Below, piece by piece: positions 13,004-21,638 of a stretch of DNA of 45,662 bases (position 1 is its first letter; each line of letters opens with the position of its first letter). The notes beneath the pieces are model-generated. The model was not told the DNA's origin, searched no databases, and worked only from the letters and a program-made list of their open reading frames with translations. A program made the translations under genes and the position numbers. This DNA comes from a virus: positions 1 to 45,662 of IMG/VR virus record IMGVR_UViG_3300029787_000093, one strand, 5' to 3'.

Positions 13004-14347
13004 CTAATTAGGAGCCCAAACTTCTGGCAAAACATCATTAAATGTTTGTGAACTGTCATCAAACCTATTTAGGTATATGATGTCCTTACCAATCTCTCCA
13101 TATTTAGGATGATAATATAGTGCTAGTTGTCTTGGTTTATTGATGGCTTGCACTCTTTGCATGGCAAATTCATCTCCACCTTTCATGCATCCACAGATAT
13201 GTATCGCACCTGTGCCAATATCTATTTCATCTATTCTATGAAAGTGCCCTATCAAAACTGAATCAAAGTATTCAGGTAAACCAATTTTTTCATCTCTTAA
13301 TTTACCTATTTCATCTTGAAGACCTTTTCTAAACTGTAGGATGTTACGCATGTTTAGAATACCTTTACTAATCGCCGTGCCACTTCCTGCACCATTTACA
13401 AAGTCTCCATGAGATAGAAGTAGATTTCTATTTTTAACTTCTACTGAAGTCATGAAAGATTTAGGAATATGAAACTCTATGTTCTTTTGATTTCTACAGA
13501 ATACCGATACCCATTGATACAACATATAATCCCAATCCATATATTTATTCTTCATAGGTGGTTTCCTAGTCATTCGACCATGATTACCAACAACACATGG
13601 AACTCTTACTTTATCGAAGTGTGGGGCTAAAAACATTAATGCTTGTGCAATAAGATTAGCTCCTCTAATCATTTGTCCCATGTTGTGGTCATTATTAGTT
13701 AAAGCTAATTCCATATGGATGTCTCCACTAATCATATCGCCTAACATAGGAATTACTAATTCATCTATCTCTACAGAGTTTCTTCGTAGTTCGGCAAGAG
13801 TTAATACTTGAGTAGCCCATCCGTGTAGTCTTTTATTAAATATATCAATGTTGTAAGAGTTTAAACCCACCATCTCGTCTGCTTCAACATTATCTCCAAT
13901 GTGTGTATCTGATAGAGGTGCGACCATAGATTGTGCACTTGCAGCCCTGACTTTTGTTTTAGGCTTTCGTATCTTATATTTTTGAACTGACTTGTAAGAA
14001 GGAGTAAATTTTTTAACAGCGTCTATAAGTAGTTCTTTTTTAGCTTCTTGTTTTAACGCTGACTCAGCTAATTTTTTCCAGTACTTTGCTTCACCTTTAT
14101 ATTTTTCAATATTCTTAATTAGTTTAGCGTGAGCGTCAGGAGAAAACTCTGTTGGCATTTCTTGGGTTTCTTCTTTAGAGAGCCCCTCTCTTAAAGAGAC
14201 TTCTCTGTCGTACCACTTTTGATAAGTTGTTCGGTGTGCTGCGAAATTGTGTTCTTCTGCCATCCACACGGCTATTGATTCCCAACTCCACCCTGCGAGT
14301 CGCCTCTTGATTATTTCGCTTTTTGCCTTTTCTGGGATATGAGTCAT
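13004..14347 (-). CDS. HTH-fused calcineurin-like metallophosphoesterase, 447 aa
   Basis: The five blocks of the calcineurin-like fold are complete: DTH at 147-149, GD at 203-204 with a second Asp at 209, GNH at 254-256, His 313 in LLLSHGDF, and GHFH at 367-370. All metal ligands are present, so it should be an active two-metal phosphodiesterase. Residues 5-50 form a helix-turn-helix-like domain (RRLAGWSWESIAVWMAEE), followed by a Lys-rich linker to residue 135. This layout recalls phage phosphoesterases thought to process DNA ends, distantly related to Mre11/SbcD; substrate is unknown. AGGAG lies five bases before the ATG. It sits among head genes, not replication genes. Confidence 0.8.
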   Translation of the reverse strand: MTHIPEKAKSEIIKRRLAGWSWESIAVWMAEEHNFAAHRTTYQKWYDREVSLREGLSKEETQEMPTEFSPDAHAKLIKNIEKYKGEAKYWKKLAESALKQEAKKELLIDAVKKFTPSYKSVQKYKIRKPKTKVRAASAQSMVAPLSDTHIGDNVEADEMVGLNSYNIDIFNKRLHGWATQVLTLAELRRNSVEIDELVIPMLGDMISGDIHMELALTNNDHNMGQMIRGANLIAQALMFLAPHFDKVRVPCVVGNHGRMTRKPPMKNKYMDWDYMLYQWVSVFCRNQKNIEFHIPKSFMTSVEVKNRNLLLSHGDFVNGAGSGTAISKGILNMRNILQFRKGLQDEIGKLRDEKIGLPEYFDSVLIGHFHRIDEIDIGTGAIHICGCMKGGDEFAMQRVQAINKPRQLALYYHPKYGEIGKDIIYLNRFDDSSQTFNDVLPEVWAPN

Positions 14348-14453
14348 AGTCTCTCCTTATATCTAATACTATTATTTTACCACACGTAAAACAGTGTAAA
14401 TCTTTATCTTCGTTTAGTTGCATTGATGCACTACATTTAGGGCAAGTAATCAA
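14175..14453 (-). CDS. Zinc-ribbon protein overlapping the phosphoesterase start, 92 aa
   Basis: Starts on TTG in a TTGA overlap with the PAP2 gene's stop. Residues 1-33 hold CPKC and, 14 residues later, CFTCG, a textbook zinc ribbon. The remaining 60 residues are basic, low in hydrophobics, and encoded in an alternative frame inside the phosphoesterase gene, so the tail may be poorly conserved. The ribbon itself lies in otherwise non-coding sequence, which supports it being real. Confidence 0.5.
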   Translation of the reverse strand: MITCPKCSASMQLNEDKDLHCFTCGKIIVLDIRRDYDSYPRKGKKRNNQEATRRVELGINSRVDGRRTQFRSTPNNLSKVVRQRSLFKRGAL

Positions 14454-16063
14454 ATATCTAACTTATCCATATCTAGTTTATCGAATAATTCTTCAGCTAA
14501 CATTATGCCAGCTTTAGAGTCACTGTGAAAATGAACACCTGCTGTTACTCTATTTGTAGTTATTTCATCAGCTAAATCAAAGAATCTTTCTTCATACTCT
14601 GGATACTTTTTAGTTAACACCATTGCAATAATATGTGATTGAAATGCATGACCTGATGGATAAGACGGAGTTTTACTAGTTTTTAAATCTTCAGGCACCA
14701 TGTTTACTCCGTGATAGTCTGTTAAATCTTTTGGTCTAGGTCTATTAAATTTCATCTTTTGTCTTAAGATTATTGTCCTAGTCTCTCTGATGATTGGTTT
14801 TAAATCTTCTTTAGTCAAATTTATTTTATCTTCTTCCTTTTTATCTATATCAAGAACTTTAGCTAAATCAATGAAAGACTTATCTAAATCATTATCTTGT
14901 TCTTGAATTGCTTTTTCTTGATAATCATCTGGGCGTTCTTGAAAGTTTTCATGAGCTGTTAATATTTTTTCTAACTCTGCCTTTACTTCTTCACTTTCAT
15001 TAGGAAAAGGTTTTGGTAATTCAATTTCATCTACCTCATCTAAAGTTAAATCAAATAGTTCTAAATCTCTTTCCATAGCCTTTTTAGAACCAGGTCTTAG
15101 TTCAGCCGTGTCAGTCCACTTTAAATCAGATACATCTTCTGCTTTTGCAAGTTTCTGTGTGTAGTTGTAAGCTGCATTGTTACCTGTATAAGTTCCACGA
15201 TGTTCGTCAGCATCTCTAGTTAAAATTTTTATATCTTCTTCATCTTGAATTTCATCTACATAATCTTCATCTGCTTTTTGAATTTCATATTTTCCTGTTT
15301 TGATTTTATTTTTAATTTGTTTTATTTGATTAGCTATGGATTCTTTTGCATCATCCATACTAAATGATGCATCTTCTTTATCATGTTCTGTATCATGAGC
15401 TTCGTCAGAATGTTTTTCTATATACGCACCATCATCTGATTTCAAAATGTCTGATATAAAACTATCTATATCTTTTGGTTCTGTGTCTTTTTCTATTTCA
15501 GGATTGTCATCAATCTCGTCTTTTTCAGCACCTCGTTTATATTCACCTTGTTGCCCCTTCCAGTCCCAACCACTATACTGTTTAGCTACATCGACTGTAC
15601 CTGAACCAACAGCTGCTGAGTCTAGATTGTTTTCAGGACCTTGTTTCTTAGCATCTTCTTTATATCCACGCACTCTTCTTTCAAAGTCGTTTTGTTCTGT
15701 CACTACATATTCATCGGTCTCACCATCGGTTTCTACATATTTTTCTTTTTCTTTCATGTGGTCAACCACCTTCGGACCTAAATTACCTCTTACAGTTTTA
15801 TTACCATACGCACTAGCATCTTCATTTACAGTTGAAGTCATAAGTTGACCTGCATTTTTCTTAACGCTGTTTATAAGAGAGACTAAGGATTTAGTCATAT
15901 CTTTGGGTTCTGCCATCTGTGGGCTGTATTCATCTAGAAAAGCTTCTAGTTTATCTATGCCATCTCTCTTCCTTCGTTTTCTTTTAGGTTTTTGAGTGCT
16001 TCGATAAGTACTAGAAGTAAAAGCTGTATCTGGTTTTCTTAATGGTCTGTCATTTACAGGCAT
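14450..16063 (-). CDS. Long acidic protein with C-terminal PAP2 phosphatase domain, 537 aa
   Basis: Residues 1-420 are charged and low in hydrophobics, with a basic N-terminus (KPKRKRRKR) and long acidic stretches, as in internal head or scaffold-like proteins. Residues 430-525 are a PAP2/acid-phosphatase domain with all three catalytic blocks: K-x6-RP (436-444), PSGH (469-472) and R-x5-H-x3-D (505-515; Asn replaces the usual Ser before Arg). PAP2 enzymes remove phosphate from lipid phosphates, nucleotides or other esters. There is no membrane segment, so this is a soluble form. It follows the portal and the DUF6321-like gene and may travel in the virion; that is inference. Confidence 0.75.
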   Translation of the reverse strand: MPVNDRPLRKPDTAFTSSTYRSTQKPKRKRRKRDGIDKLEAFLDEYSPQMAEPKDMTKSLVSLINSVKKNAGQLMTSTVNEDASAYGNKTVRGNLGPKVVDHMKEKEKYVETDGETDEYVVTEQNDFERRVRGYKEDAKKQGPENNLDSAAVGSGTVDVAKQYSGWDWKGQQGEYKRGAEKDEIDDNPEIEKDTEPKDIDSFISDILKSDDGAYIEKHSDEAHDTEHDKEDASFSMDDAKESIANQIKQIKNKIKTGKYEIQKADEDYVDEIQDEEDIKILTRDADEHRGTYTGNNAAYNYTQKLAKAEDVSDLKWTDTAELRPGSKKAMERDLELFDLTLDEVDEIELPKPFPNESEEVKAELEKILTAHENFQERPDDYQEKAIQEQDNDLDKSFIDLAKVLDIDKKEEDKINLTKEDLKPIIRETRTIILRQKMKFNRPRPKDLTDYHGVNMVPEDLKTSKTPSYPSGHAFQSHIIAMVLTKKYPEYEERFFDLADEITTNRVTAGVHFHSDSKAGIMLAEELFDKLDMDKLDI

Positions 16064-16070
16064 TAGTTTC

Positions 16071-16697
16071 CTACTTTTTCTTCGTTGAATTTATAACTTT
16101 GGTAAAGTCAAAGTCATCTGAACTATATTTATATGTAAAATTATATTTTTGATTTTCATTCTTAGCTTTTAAAGGCTTTTTCTTTGCATACTTAGGATTA
16201 TATCTACCATAAGTTCGTGTATAAAAACCTGGTGAGCCTTGTGCTGTCGTGGTTGCCACTGTTCCTGCACCTCCACCAGCTCCTGGTCCACCACCATATT
16301 CTTTCATCATAGAAACAAACTTCTTCACCTTCTTAGATTTTTTAGATGTTTGATATCTGTCTAACATTCTTCTGCCTTTAGCTGCAAGTTTCTGAGCTTG
16401 TTGTCTTGTGCTAGGTGCTGACTCACCCCAAGCTCTAGCTGCTAAAGCTAATCTAGTAGGGTTACCTTTTTTATCTTTCATCGGACCTCTAGGATTAGTG
16501 TAAAACCTTGTTAGGAAACTACCCTTTCGCCTTTTCTTTTCAGGTGTATCAGCTTTACCTTTTACACCAGGCTTTAAGTTAGCTCCCTCTTTCTTTTTAA
16601 AATATTTTCTTCCAGCCGCAGTTAGACCACCTTTAGGGTTTTTAACTTTCTTGCCTTTATATTTTTGCTTTAAGATATTTAGATAATTAGCTGTCAT
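16071..16697 (-). CDS. Basic DUF6321-like protein, 208 aa
   Basis: Start chosen at the ATG with GAGG nine bases upstream; it overlaps the portal's end by 11 bases. The core (residues about 20-110) has the signature I remember for DUF6321: GLTAAGRKYFKKKEGANLKP, then RRKGSFLTRFY, then TRLALAARAWGE, then AQKLAAKGRRMLDRY. The rest is Lys/Gly-rich. The protein is strongly basic, so a DNA-binding or capsid-interior role is possible. Such domains occur in phages and large eukaryotic viruses; function is not known to me. Confidence 0.65.
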   Translation of the reverse strand: MTANYLNILKQKYKGKKVKNPKGGLTAAGRKYFKKKEGANLKPGVKGKADTPEKKRRKGSFLTRFYTNPRGPMKDKKGNPTRLALAARAWGESAPSTRQQAQKLAAKGRRMLDRYQTSKKSKKVKKFVSMMKEYGGGPGAGGGAGTVATTTAQGSPGFYTRTYGRYNPKYAKKKPLKAKNENQKYNFTYKYSSDDFDFTKVINSTKKK

Positions 16698-18702
16698 CGT
16701 CATCGTCCTCATCTTTATCAACCATGTTTGGATTCATGATGCTAGTATTTTGAGGTCGTTGCTTTTCTTTATCATCTTTTGCTTTTGGTGTAGTAAATGT
16801 AGCTTTATCTATTTCATTAATACCTAATGAACCTAATTTAGCTACGTAGTCCACACCATCCTGAGAGAACCACATTTGACTTCCATCAGGTGTTACTTCT
16901 TTTATAATAGGAGATTCAAATCCTCTAGATATTAAATCACCCATCCATGAGTTACCTTTCTTGATACCCATGTCTCTTTGTTCAGCCGCTTTGGTTCTAG
17001 CTTCTGCATACTCTTCCATGTCTCTTTCTTCATCAGTACCACCTGCTTTATCAGTATGGTCAGGTGTAATACCACCCATTCTACCTTTGAACTTTCTTTG
17101 AGACTTTGGAATTGACTTTTCTAATTCATCTATGGTGCCTTCTTCCTCGCCACCTTCTTCGGGAGGTGCTTCTTCACCACCTTCAGGACCAGGTGCTCCA
17201 CCTTCTGCCATCATAGCTTGCTGTTGTTCTTGCATCTCTTGTTGTTGTAGAGCTTGTTGTAGCCCCATCTCAGCTTGTTGCAATCCAATAGCTTGTTGTT
17301 CTCCAGCCATTTGTGCTTGAGGTACAGCTTCACCGTCTACCATGAACTCTGCTTCTAACATGTCCACACCTTTTTCTTTTAATTTAACATCGAAGCCCAT
17401 ATTTAAATATTGTGTTGCAATAGATATTCTTTGTTGTGCCATTGCAAGTTTAGTGTTTTCTGCTTTTTCTTCAGGGTTAGGAAGTTTTAATGTCCAATCT
17501 GTAATACCAAAAGCTTTAAGTAAAAGTGGGATTACCTTTTCATGAAATAATCTTTGGTCGCCCTCTACCACTCTGCTCATCACAGTTAGCTGTGAAGTCT
17601 GTTGTGATAGTCCACCAAATGCGTCAGGGGCTCCTTGCCACGCAGGGGAAACTCCCCACATAGCTGCAACCCTTTCTCTAATCTCTTGTCTTACAGGTAG
17701 GTAATCCATTTCTTGTAGTGTGTGGAATAGTCTTACCATATCCACCCTACCTCTATTGTTTCTAGCTGAAACAGCAACCATAGGTATATAGTTAGGGTCT
17801 ACTCTAGTTTGAGCTGCTATGTGGTCTCTTTCACGTCTTAAGCTTTCAGGGTCATCTGTTGTAACCATAAGCATGGACGAAGGCATCTTTCTTTCAAAGA
17901 AGTATCGGTATAAGTTTTTATCCATACCAATTAAAGTTAAGGCTTTTTCAAATATAGTTAATATTGGAGACCAACCATAAGTTTCTGATGGTGCATACTT
18001 AGTTAAATGTATCACTTCATTATCAGCTAAGTACATGTGTTGGTTTCTGTGATAATACTTGTACATTGCAGGGATTCTTTCATATCCTGCTTTAGATTTA
18101 CCTGGTTCTTCAGTTACATCAGTTCTATCTAACGGACATATCCAATGTGCATTTTTAGGTAAACCTGCTGCATCTAAATCAAATTCTACTAATGCAGGGT
18201 TTAATCTTCTAATTTCAATTACTTTAGATTTAATTTCACCGTTCCCCACATCTTTATATTCTTTAGCTAGATACATAAATGCATCATCGATAGAGTTTAA
18301 GTCAAAGTGAAACTGTCTAAAGATTTCTTCAAGACTTTGGTCAAACACGTTAGCATCTGCCATAAATCTAGCTAGTCTTTCTTTTTGTTCGGGGTCAGGA
18401 TTGTCTGTAGTTGCATGCCATTCTATCCCACGTCTAAATACTTCACCTGTAATGTGATTTAATGGAGCTCGTATTTCTTCTACTGAGTATGCTATTGTTT
18501 GAATATCTTGCACCATCTGCTGACGATATGCCATTTGATGTCTGACCCACGTATTTACAACGTGGTCTAATCCCATAGTAGGTGCTGTTCCTGTATCTCC
18601 TGTTGCCTTCTGCATCATTTGCAACATGTTGATTTGACTATTTAAGTCAGTCATTTGCTGTGCAATTTTTGGAACTTCAGGTAAGTAGTCTCCGAGCTTC
18701 AT
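16687..18702 (-). CDS. Portal protein
   Basis: A 671-residue protein two genes (RNR aside) after the terminase and before the head genes. The core has the portal layout: an N-terminal clip/wing region, then DNEVIHLTKYAPSE, a Gly-Trp-Ser-Pro motif (YGWSPI), the stem helix region with YRYFFERKMPSSMLMV, and VAAMWGVSPAWQG, which matches the C-terminal wing of many dodecameric portals. The last 200 residues are an appendage: a Gln-rich stretch (about 465-500), a Glu/Pro/Gly-rich linker and a poly-Asp end. The portal forms the vertex for DNA entry and tail attachment. The long acidic tail is more than usual for the family. Confidence 0.85.
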   Translation of the reverse strand: MKLGDYLPEVPKIAQQMTDLNSQINMLQMMQKATGDTGTAPTMGLDHVVNTWVRHQMAYRQQMVQDIQTIAYSVEEIRAPLNHITGEVFRRGIEWHATTDNPDPEQKERLARFMADANVFDQSLEEIFRQFHFDLNSIDDAFMYLAKEYKDVGNGEIKSKVIEIRRLNPALVEFDLDAAGLPKNAHWICPLDRTDVTEEPGKSKAGYERIPAMYKYYHRNQHMYLADNEVIHLTKYAPSETYGWSPILTIFEKALTLIGMDKNLYRYFFERKMPSSMLMVTTDDPESLRRERDHIAAQTRVDPNYIPMVAVSARNNRGRVDMVRLFHTLQEMDYLPVRQEIRERVAAMWGVSPAWQGAPDAFGGLSQQTSQLTVMSRVVEGDQRLFHEKVIPLLLKAFGITDWTLKLPNPEEKAENTKLAMAQQRISIATQYLNMGFDVKLKEKGVDMLEAEFMVDGEAVPQAQMAGEQQAIGLQQAEMGLQQALQQQEMQEQQQAMMAEGGAPGPEGGEEAPPEEGGEEEGTIDELEKSIPKSQRKFKGRMGGITPDHTDKAGGTDEERDMEEYAEARTKAAEQRDMGIKKGNSWMGDLISRGFESPIIKEVTPDGSQMWFSQDGVDYVAKLGSLGINEIDKATFTTPKAKDDKEKQRPQNTSIMNPNMVDKDEDDDDDS

Positions 18703-18705
18703 ATA

Positions 18706-19143
18706 TTATTCCTTAGTTAAGTTATCAAAGTCAGTTATAGTAGATGTAATCTTAAGATTATATTCCATCGCCTTTAACTTTATAATTGCGTCCTCACTCA
18801 TTCCTTTGTAAGGTTCTTCTTTTTTATTAGTCTCTTCTTTTATTTTACTAATTTCATCTTTAAGTTTAGCAATTTCAGCATCTTTTTCTTCTAACTCATA
18901 TGAGTTGTCACTTCCAAAATCTACGTTCTCTAAGACTCCAAGTCTTGCTGCTTCTTTAATTAAAGCAGTAAAAGCACTTTCAGTTAAGATGGATATGGCT
19001 TCATTATCATCTGGAATGTCATCTTCCATACTTACATCTTTAAGTGCTTCATGCCACGTATCTAAAATACGCCACGTTTTACTTGTTTCATCTCTTACAG
19101 CTATATACTGAACTTCTCTGTCTCTAAGCAAACTGTTATACAT
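18706..19143 (-). CDS. Hypothetical protein with central coiled coil, 145 aa
   Basis: A 145-residue acidic protein with AAGGAG before its ATG, ending just before the portal. Residues 80-110 form a coiled coil (EIAKLKDEISKIKEE). The N-terminal 75 residues are mixed alpha/beta. Position suggests a portal-associated or packaging accessory protein. No known family. Confidence 0.65.
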   Translation of the reverse strand: MYNSLLRDREVQYIAVRDETSKTWRILDTWHEALKDVSMEDDIPDDNEAISILTESAFTALIKEAARLGVLENVDFGSDNSYELEEKDAEIAKLKDEISKIKEETNKKEEPYKGMSEDAIIKLKAMEYNLKITSTITDFDNLTKE

Positions 19144-19159
19144 CTATGCTCCTTTTATA

Positions 19160-19249
19160 TTATTTTCTTTTGTAGACACTCCCACCTAGTATCACTTTGA
19201 TGGTTCCAAATATAAATCTAATTAATTTGATTAGTATCTTACTTATCAT
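19160..19249 (-). CDS. Basic amphipathic mini-protein, 29 aa
   Basis: A 29-residue frame starting directly after the stop of the upstream gene (TAAATG). It is hydrophobic with regularly spaced Lys/Arg (ISKILIKLIRFIFG), like a membrane-active peptide or a tail-anchored segment. It fills an otherwise empty 106-base gap. There is no independent ribosome site, so it depends on coupling. Confidence 0.35.
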   Translation of the reverse strand: MISKILIKLIRFIFGTIKVILGGSVYKRK

Positions 19250-19528
19250 TTATCTAAGTTTATCATCTAAGAACTTTAACAGTTTACTTAGACGACCTAC
19301 CTTTCTTGCTACCTTTTTTGAATATTCAGCACGACTACCCACACCACCAGCTTTACGTTTCTTGCGATTAGTAGCAGCTTTTTGTGATGCTGTTAACCCT
19401 TGACGTACTTTTTTAGGTAGATATCTACCACGTTTACTCTTAGGTTTCTTTTTATCTTTAGTAGTAACGTAATCCCAATCTTGGTCAGTCCAGCTACTAA
19501 GAGACCTTTGTCCTTTAGTTTTAGCCAT
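19250..19528 (-). CDS. DUF5872-like basic protein, second half, 92 aa
   Basis: A 92-residue, strongly basic protein. It has SLSSWTDQDWDYVT near the start, then GRYLPKKVRQGLTASQKAAT and NRKKRKAGG. These match the C-terminal half of the domain I know as DUF5872, which occurs in giant viruses and phages. The matching N-terminal half (GQWSARKAQLLAQRYKKAGG) is encoded by the preceding gene, with a one-base overlap between them. A DNA or capsid-interior association is plausible from charge. Confidence 0.6.
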   Translation of the reverse strand: MAKTKGQRSLSSWTDQDWDYVTTKDKKKPKSKRGRYLPKKVRQGLTASQKAATNRKKRKAGGVGSRAEYSKKVARKVGRLSKLLKFLDDKLR

Positions 19529-19755
19529 TATTTTCTATAACCTCCACCAGCTTTCTTATATCTCTGTGCAAGTAGTTGAGCTTTACGTGCAGACCATTGT
19601 CCTGGTGCACCACCCTTACTTCCAGCTTTGATAGCAGCAAACTGTCGTTTCCTCATGGCAGGCTTAGTATAATTACCAGCTTTATTCACGGTAGATTTTT
19701 TTCTTTTTCCTTTTATTATATCAGTAAAGATACCGATAGCTTTGTTAAGCAACAT
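19528..19755 (-). CDS. DUF5872-like basic protein, first half, 75 aa
   Basis: Start taken at the ATG with GGAG eight bases upstream; a longer start at 19791 would overlap the reductase further. Residues 1-15 are hydrophobic, the middle is Lys-rich, and residues 50-72 carry PGQWSARKAQLLAQRYKKAG, the most recognisable motif of DUF5872-like domains. The rest of that domain is in the next gene. Confidence 0.6.
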   Translation of the reverse strand: MLLNKAIGIFTDIIKGKRKKSTVNKAGNYTKPAMRKRQFAAIKAGSKGGAPGQWSARKAQLLAQRYKKAGGGYRK

Positions 19756-21625
19756 GACACATACTCCATCCACATGTTTTACATGTTTCACAACCTGATT
19801 CCATTACAACTATTGCATTGTCACAGCAATCGTATTCAGTGCTAATCCCTGTTTCACTTTTTTCTGTCACGTCAATGTCTAATGTCATTTGGTCTTTTGT
19901 ATTTTCTTTTTCATCAGTCCCTTTAACCAAGACTTCTTTTTCCCGACTTCCAGCTCTATAGACTGTAATACCCTTACAACCCAATCTCCAAGCAGATAAG
20001 TAAGCCGACTCAACATCAGCGATGGATGCTTCATTAGGAAAGTTAATTGTCTTTGAGATACCTGAGTCACAATCTTCCTGAAATACTGCTTGCATCCCAA
20101 CGTGGTCTTCAGCAGAGATTTCTGGAGCTGTGACATATATTTCTTTAGCCCATGGTGGTACATCTTCTCTTGATTCTAAGGAACCTCCCTGAGATAGATG
20201 TTCCATCAAATCTTCCGAATAGAAATCATTTGCCTTTGCATCTGCCTCAAAATATTTATTTACGTAGTAGAGAGTCTTACCTTCTAAAATGTTTGCTTTT
20301 TTCCAAGCTAACGCAAATGTTGGCTCAACACCACTTGATGTGTCGGCTAACATAGATATAGTTCCTGTTGGAGCTACTGTTAATCTACAAGCGTTTCTAT
20401 ATTTTTCATCTTCTCCGTAGTCACTTTTTTCCCATGCAGGAAATGTTCCACGTTCTTTAGCTAATTTCATTGATTGTTCATCAGCCTTTTCTCTAATAAA
20501 AGACATGATTTGTTTTCCTAATTCTCTACCCTCTATACTATTATACTTAATTCGTAGCTGAATTAGCAGGTCTGCAAACCCCATAACACCTAAACCTATC
20601 TTTCTAGTAGCTTTAGTCATTTTTTCTATTTCTGGAGTAGCGTACTTGTTTGCATCAATTACGTTATCTAAGAAATGTACAGATGTTTTTACAACTTTTT
20701 CTAGCTCTGCCCAATCTACATCATTGTGAGAATTGTGGAAGAACTTGGCTAGATTGATTGAGCCTAAGTTACAGGATTCATTTCCTAATAAAGGTTGTTC
20801 ACCACATGGATTAGTTGCAATCATTTCGCCATATTCTTCTATAACATGATTGTCTTTGTTAACATTGTCTAAGAATATCATCCCTGGTTCACCGTTTCTC
20901 CAAGCACCATAAATGATTTTATCAAATACTTCTCTAGCATCTAATTCACCCACAACTTCTTTTGTGTTTGGATTAATTAAAGGATACTTTACTCTAGCTT
21001 CTACTGCTTTCATAAAGTCGGCATCTACTCCAACAGAAATGTTGAAGTTGTGGATGTCTCCCTCTACCTTCTTACAATCAATAAATTCTAATATATCTGG
21101 GTGGTAGACTGACATTACTGCCATATTCGCACCATCTCTCTTACCACCTTGTGTAATCATAGATGATACTCTAGATAGTGTCTGTAATACTTGAATCGGA
21201 CCACAAGCAATACCATGAGTTGTTTTGATTCGGTCACCCCTTGGTCTTAGTTTAGATAAAGAGAAACCTGTTCCCCCACCAAACTTTTGTACCATAGCTA
21301 TATCATGGGCTGTTTTCATAATATCTTCCATACTATCTTCTAAAGGTAATACAAAACATGCAGACAAGGTGCCTTGTTCTGTGCCAGCATTCATAAGTGT
21401 AGGAGAGTTCGGGATAAATTTTAGTCCTTTCATCATTCCTATAAAGTCCAATGCTGTCAAAGATGCATCAGCATCCATTCTTCCATATTCTGTATCAATT
21501 TTTGATATGGCTATACCAACTCTTTCAAACATGTCATCTGCTGTTTCAATGACTTCGTTGTTTTCATTTTTTAAATAGTATCGGCTTTGTGCCACTGTTT
21601 CTGCTTGTGTTGTTAATGTTGTCAT
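19745..21625 (-). CDS. nrdJ: Adenosylcobalamin-dependent (class II) ribonucleotide reductase
   Basis: A 626-residue enzyme that converts ribonucleotides to deoxyribonucleotides without oxygen or a separate radical subunit. It has the first redox Cys at residue 90 (LSACFVLP), the N-x-C-x-E active-site motif at 272-276 (NPCGEQ), a Gly-rich loop (KFGGGTGFS), and the NrdJ-type C-terminal Cys cluster (CETCKTCGW near the end). There is no ATP cone at the N-terminus, so allosteric shut-off by dATP is probably absent. The start is the ATG with AGGAG ten bases upstream. It lies between TerL and the portal rather than with the replication genes. B12 must come from the host. Confidence 0.92.
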   Translation of the reverse strand: MTTLTTQAETVAQSRYYLKNENNEVIETADDMFERVGIAISKIDTEYGRMDADASLTALDFIGMMKGLKFIPNSPTLMNAGTEQGTLSACFVLPLEDSMEDIMKTAHDIAMVQKFGGGTGFSLSKLRPRGDRIKTTHGIACGPIQVLQTLSRVSSMITQGGKRDGANMAVMSVYHPDILEFIDCKKVEGDIHNFNISVGVDADFMKAVEARVKYPLINPNTKEVVGELDAREVFDKIIYGAWRNGEPGMIFLDNVNKDNHVIEEYGEMIATNPCGEQPLLGNESCNLGSINLAKFFHNSHNDVDWAELEKVVKTSVHFLDNVIDANKYATPEIEKMTKATRKIGLGVMGFADLLIQLRIKYNSIEGRELGKQIMSFIREKADEQSMKLAKERGTFPAWEKSDYGEDEKYRNACRLTVAPTGTISMLADTSSGVEPTFALAWKKANILEGKTLYYVNKYFEADAKANDFYSEDLMEHLSQGGSLESREDVPPWAKEIYVTAPEISAEDHVGMQAVFQEDCDSGISKTINFPNEASIADVESAYLSAWRLGCKGITVYRAGSREKEVLVKGTDEKENTKDQMTLDIDVTEKSETGISTEYDCCDNAIVVMESGCETCKTCGWSMCHVA

Positions 21626-21638
21626 TTTATAATTTCTC

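Noticed and set aside
14175-14347. Frameshift fusing the zinc ribbon to the phosphoesterase
   Set aside because: The phosphoesterase has its own AGGAG and ATG and a complete N-terminal HTH, so it starts independently.
19745-21625. Intein or split in the ribonucleotide reductase
   Set aside because: The frame is continuous, of normal length, with all motifs in order.
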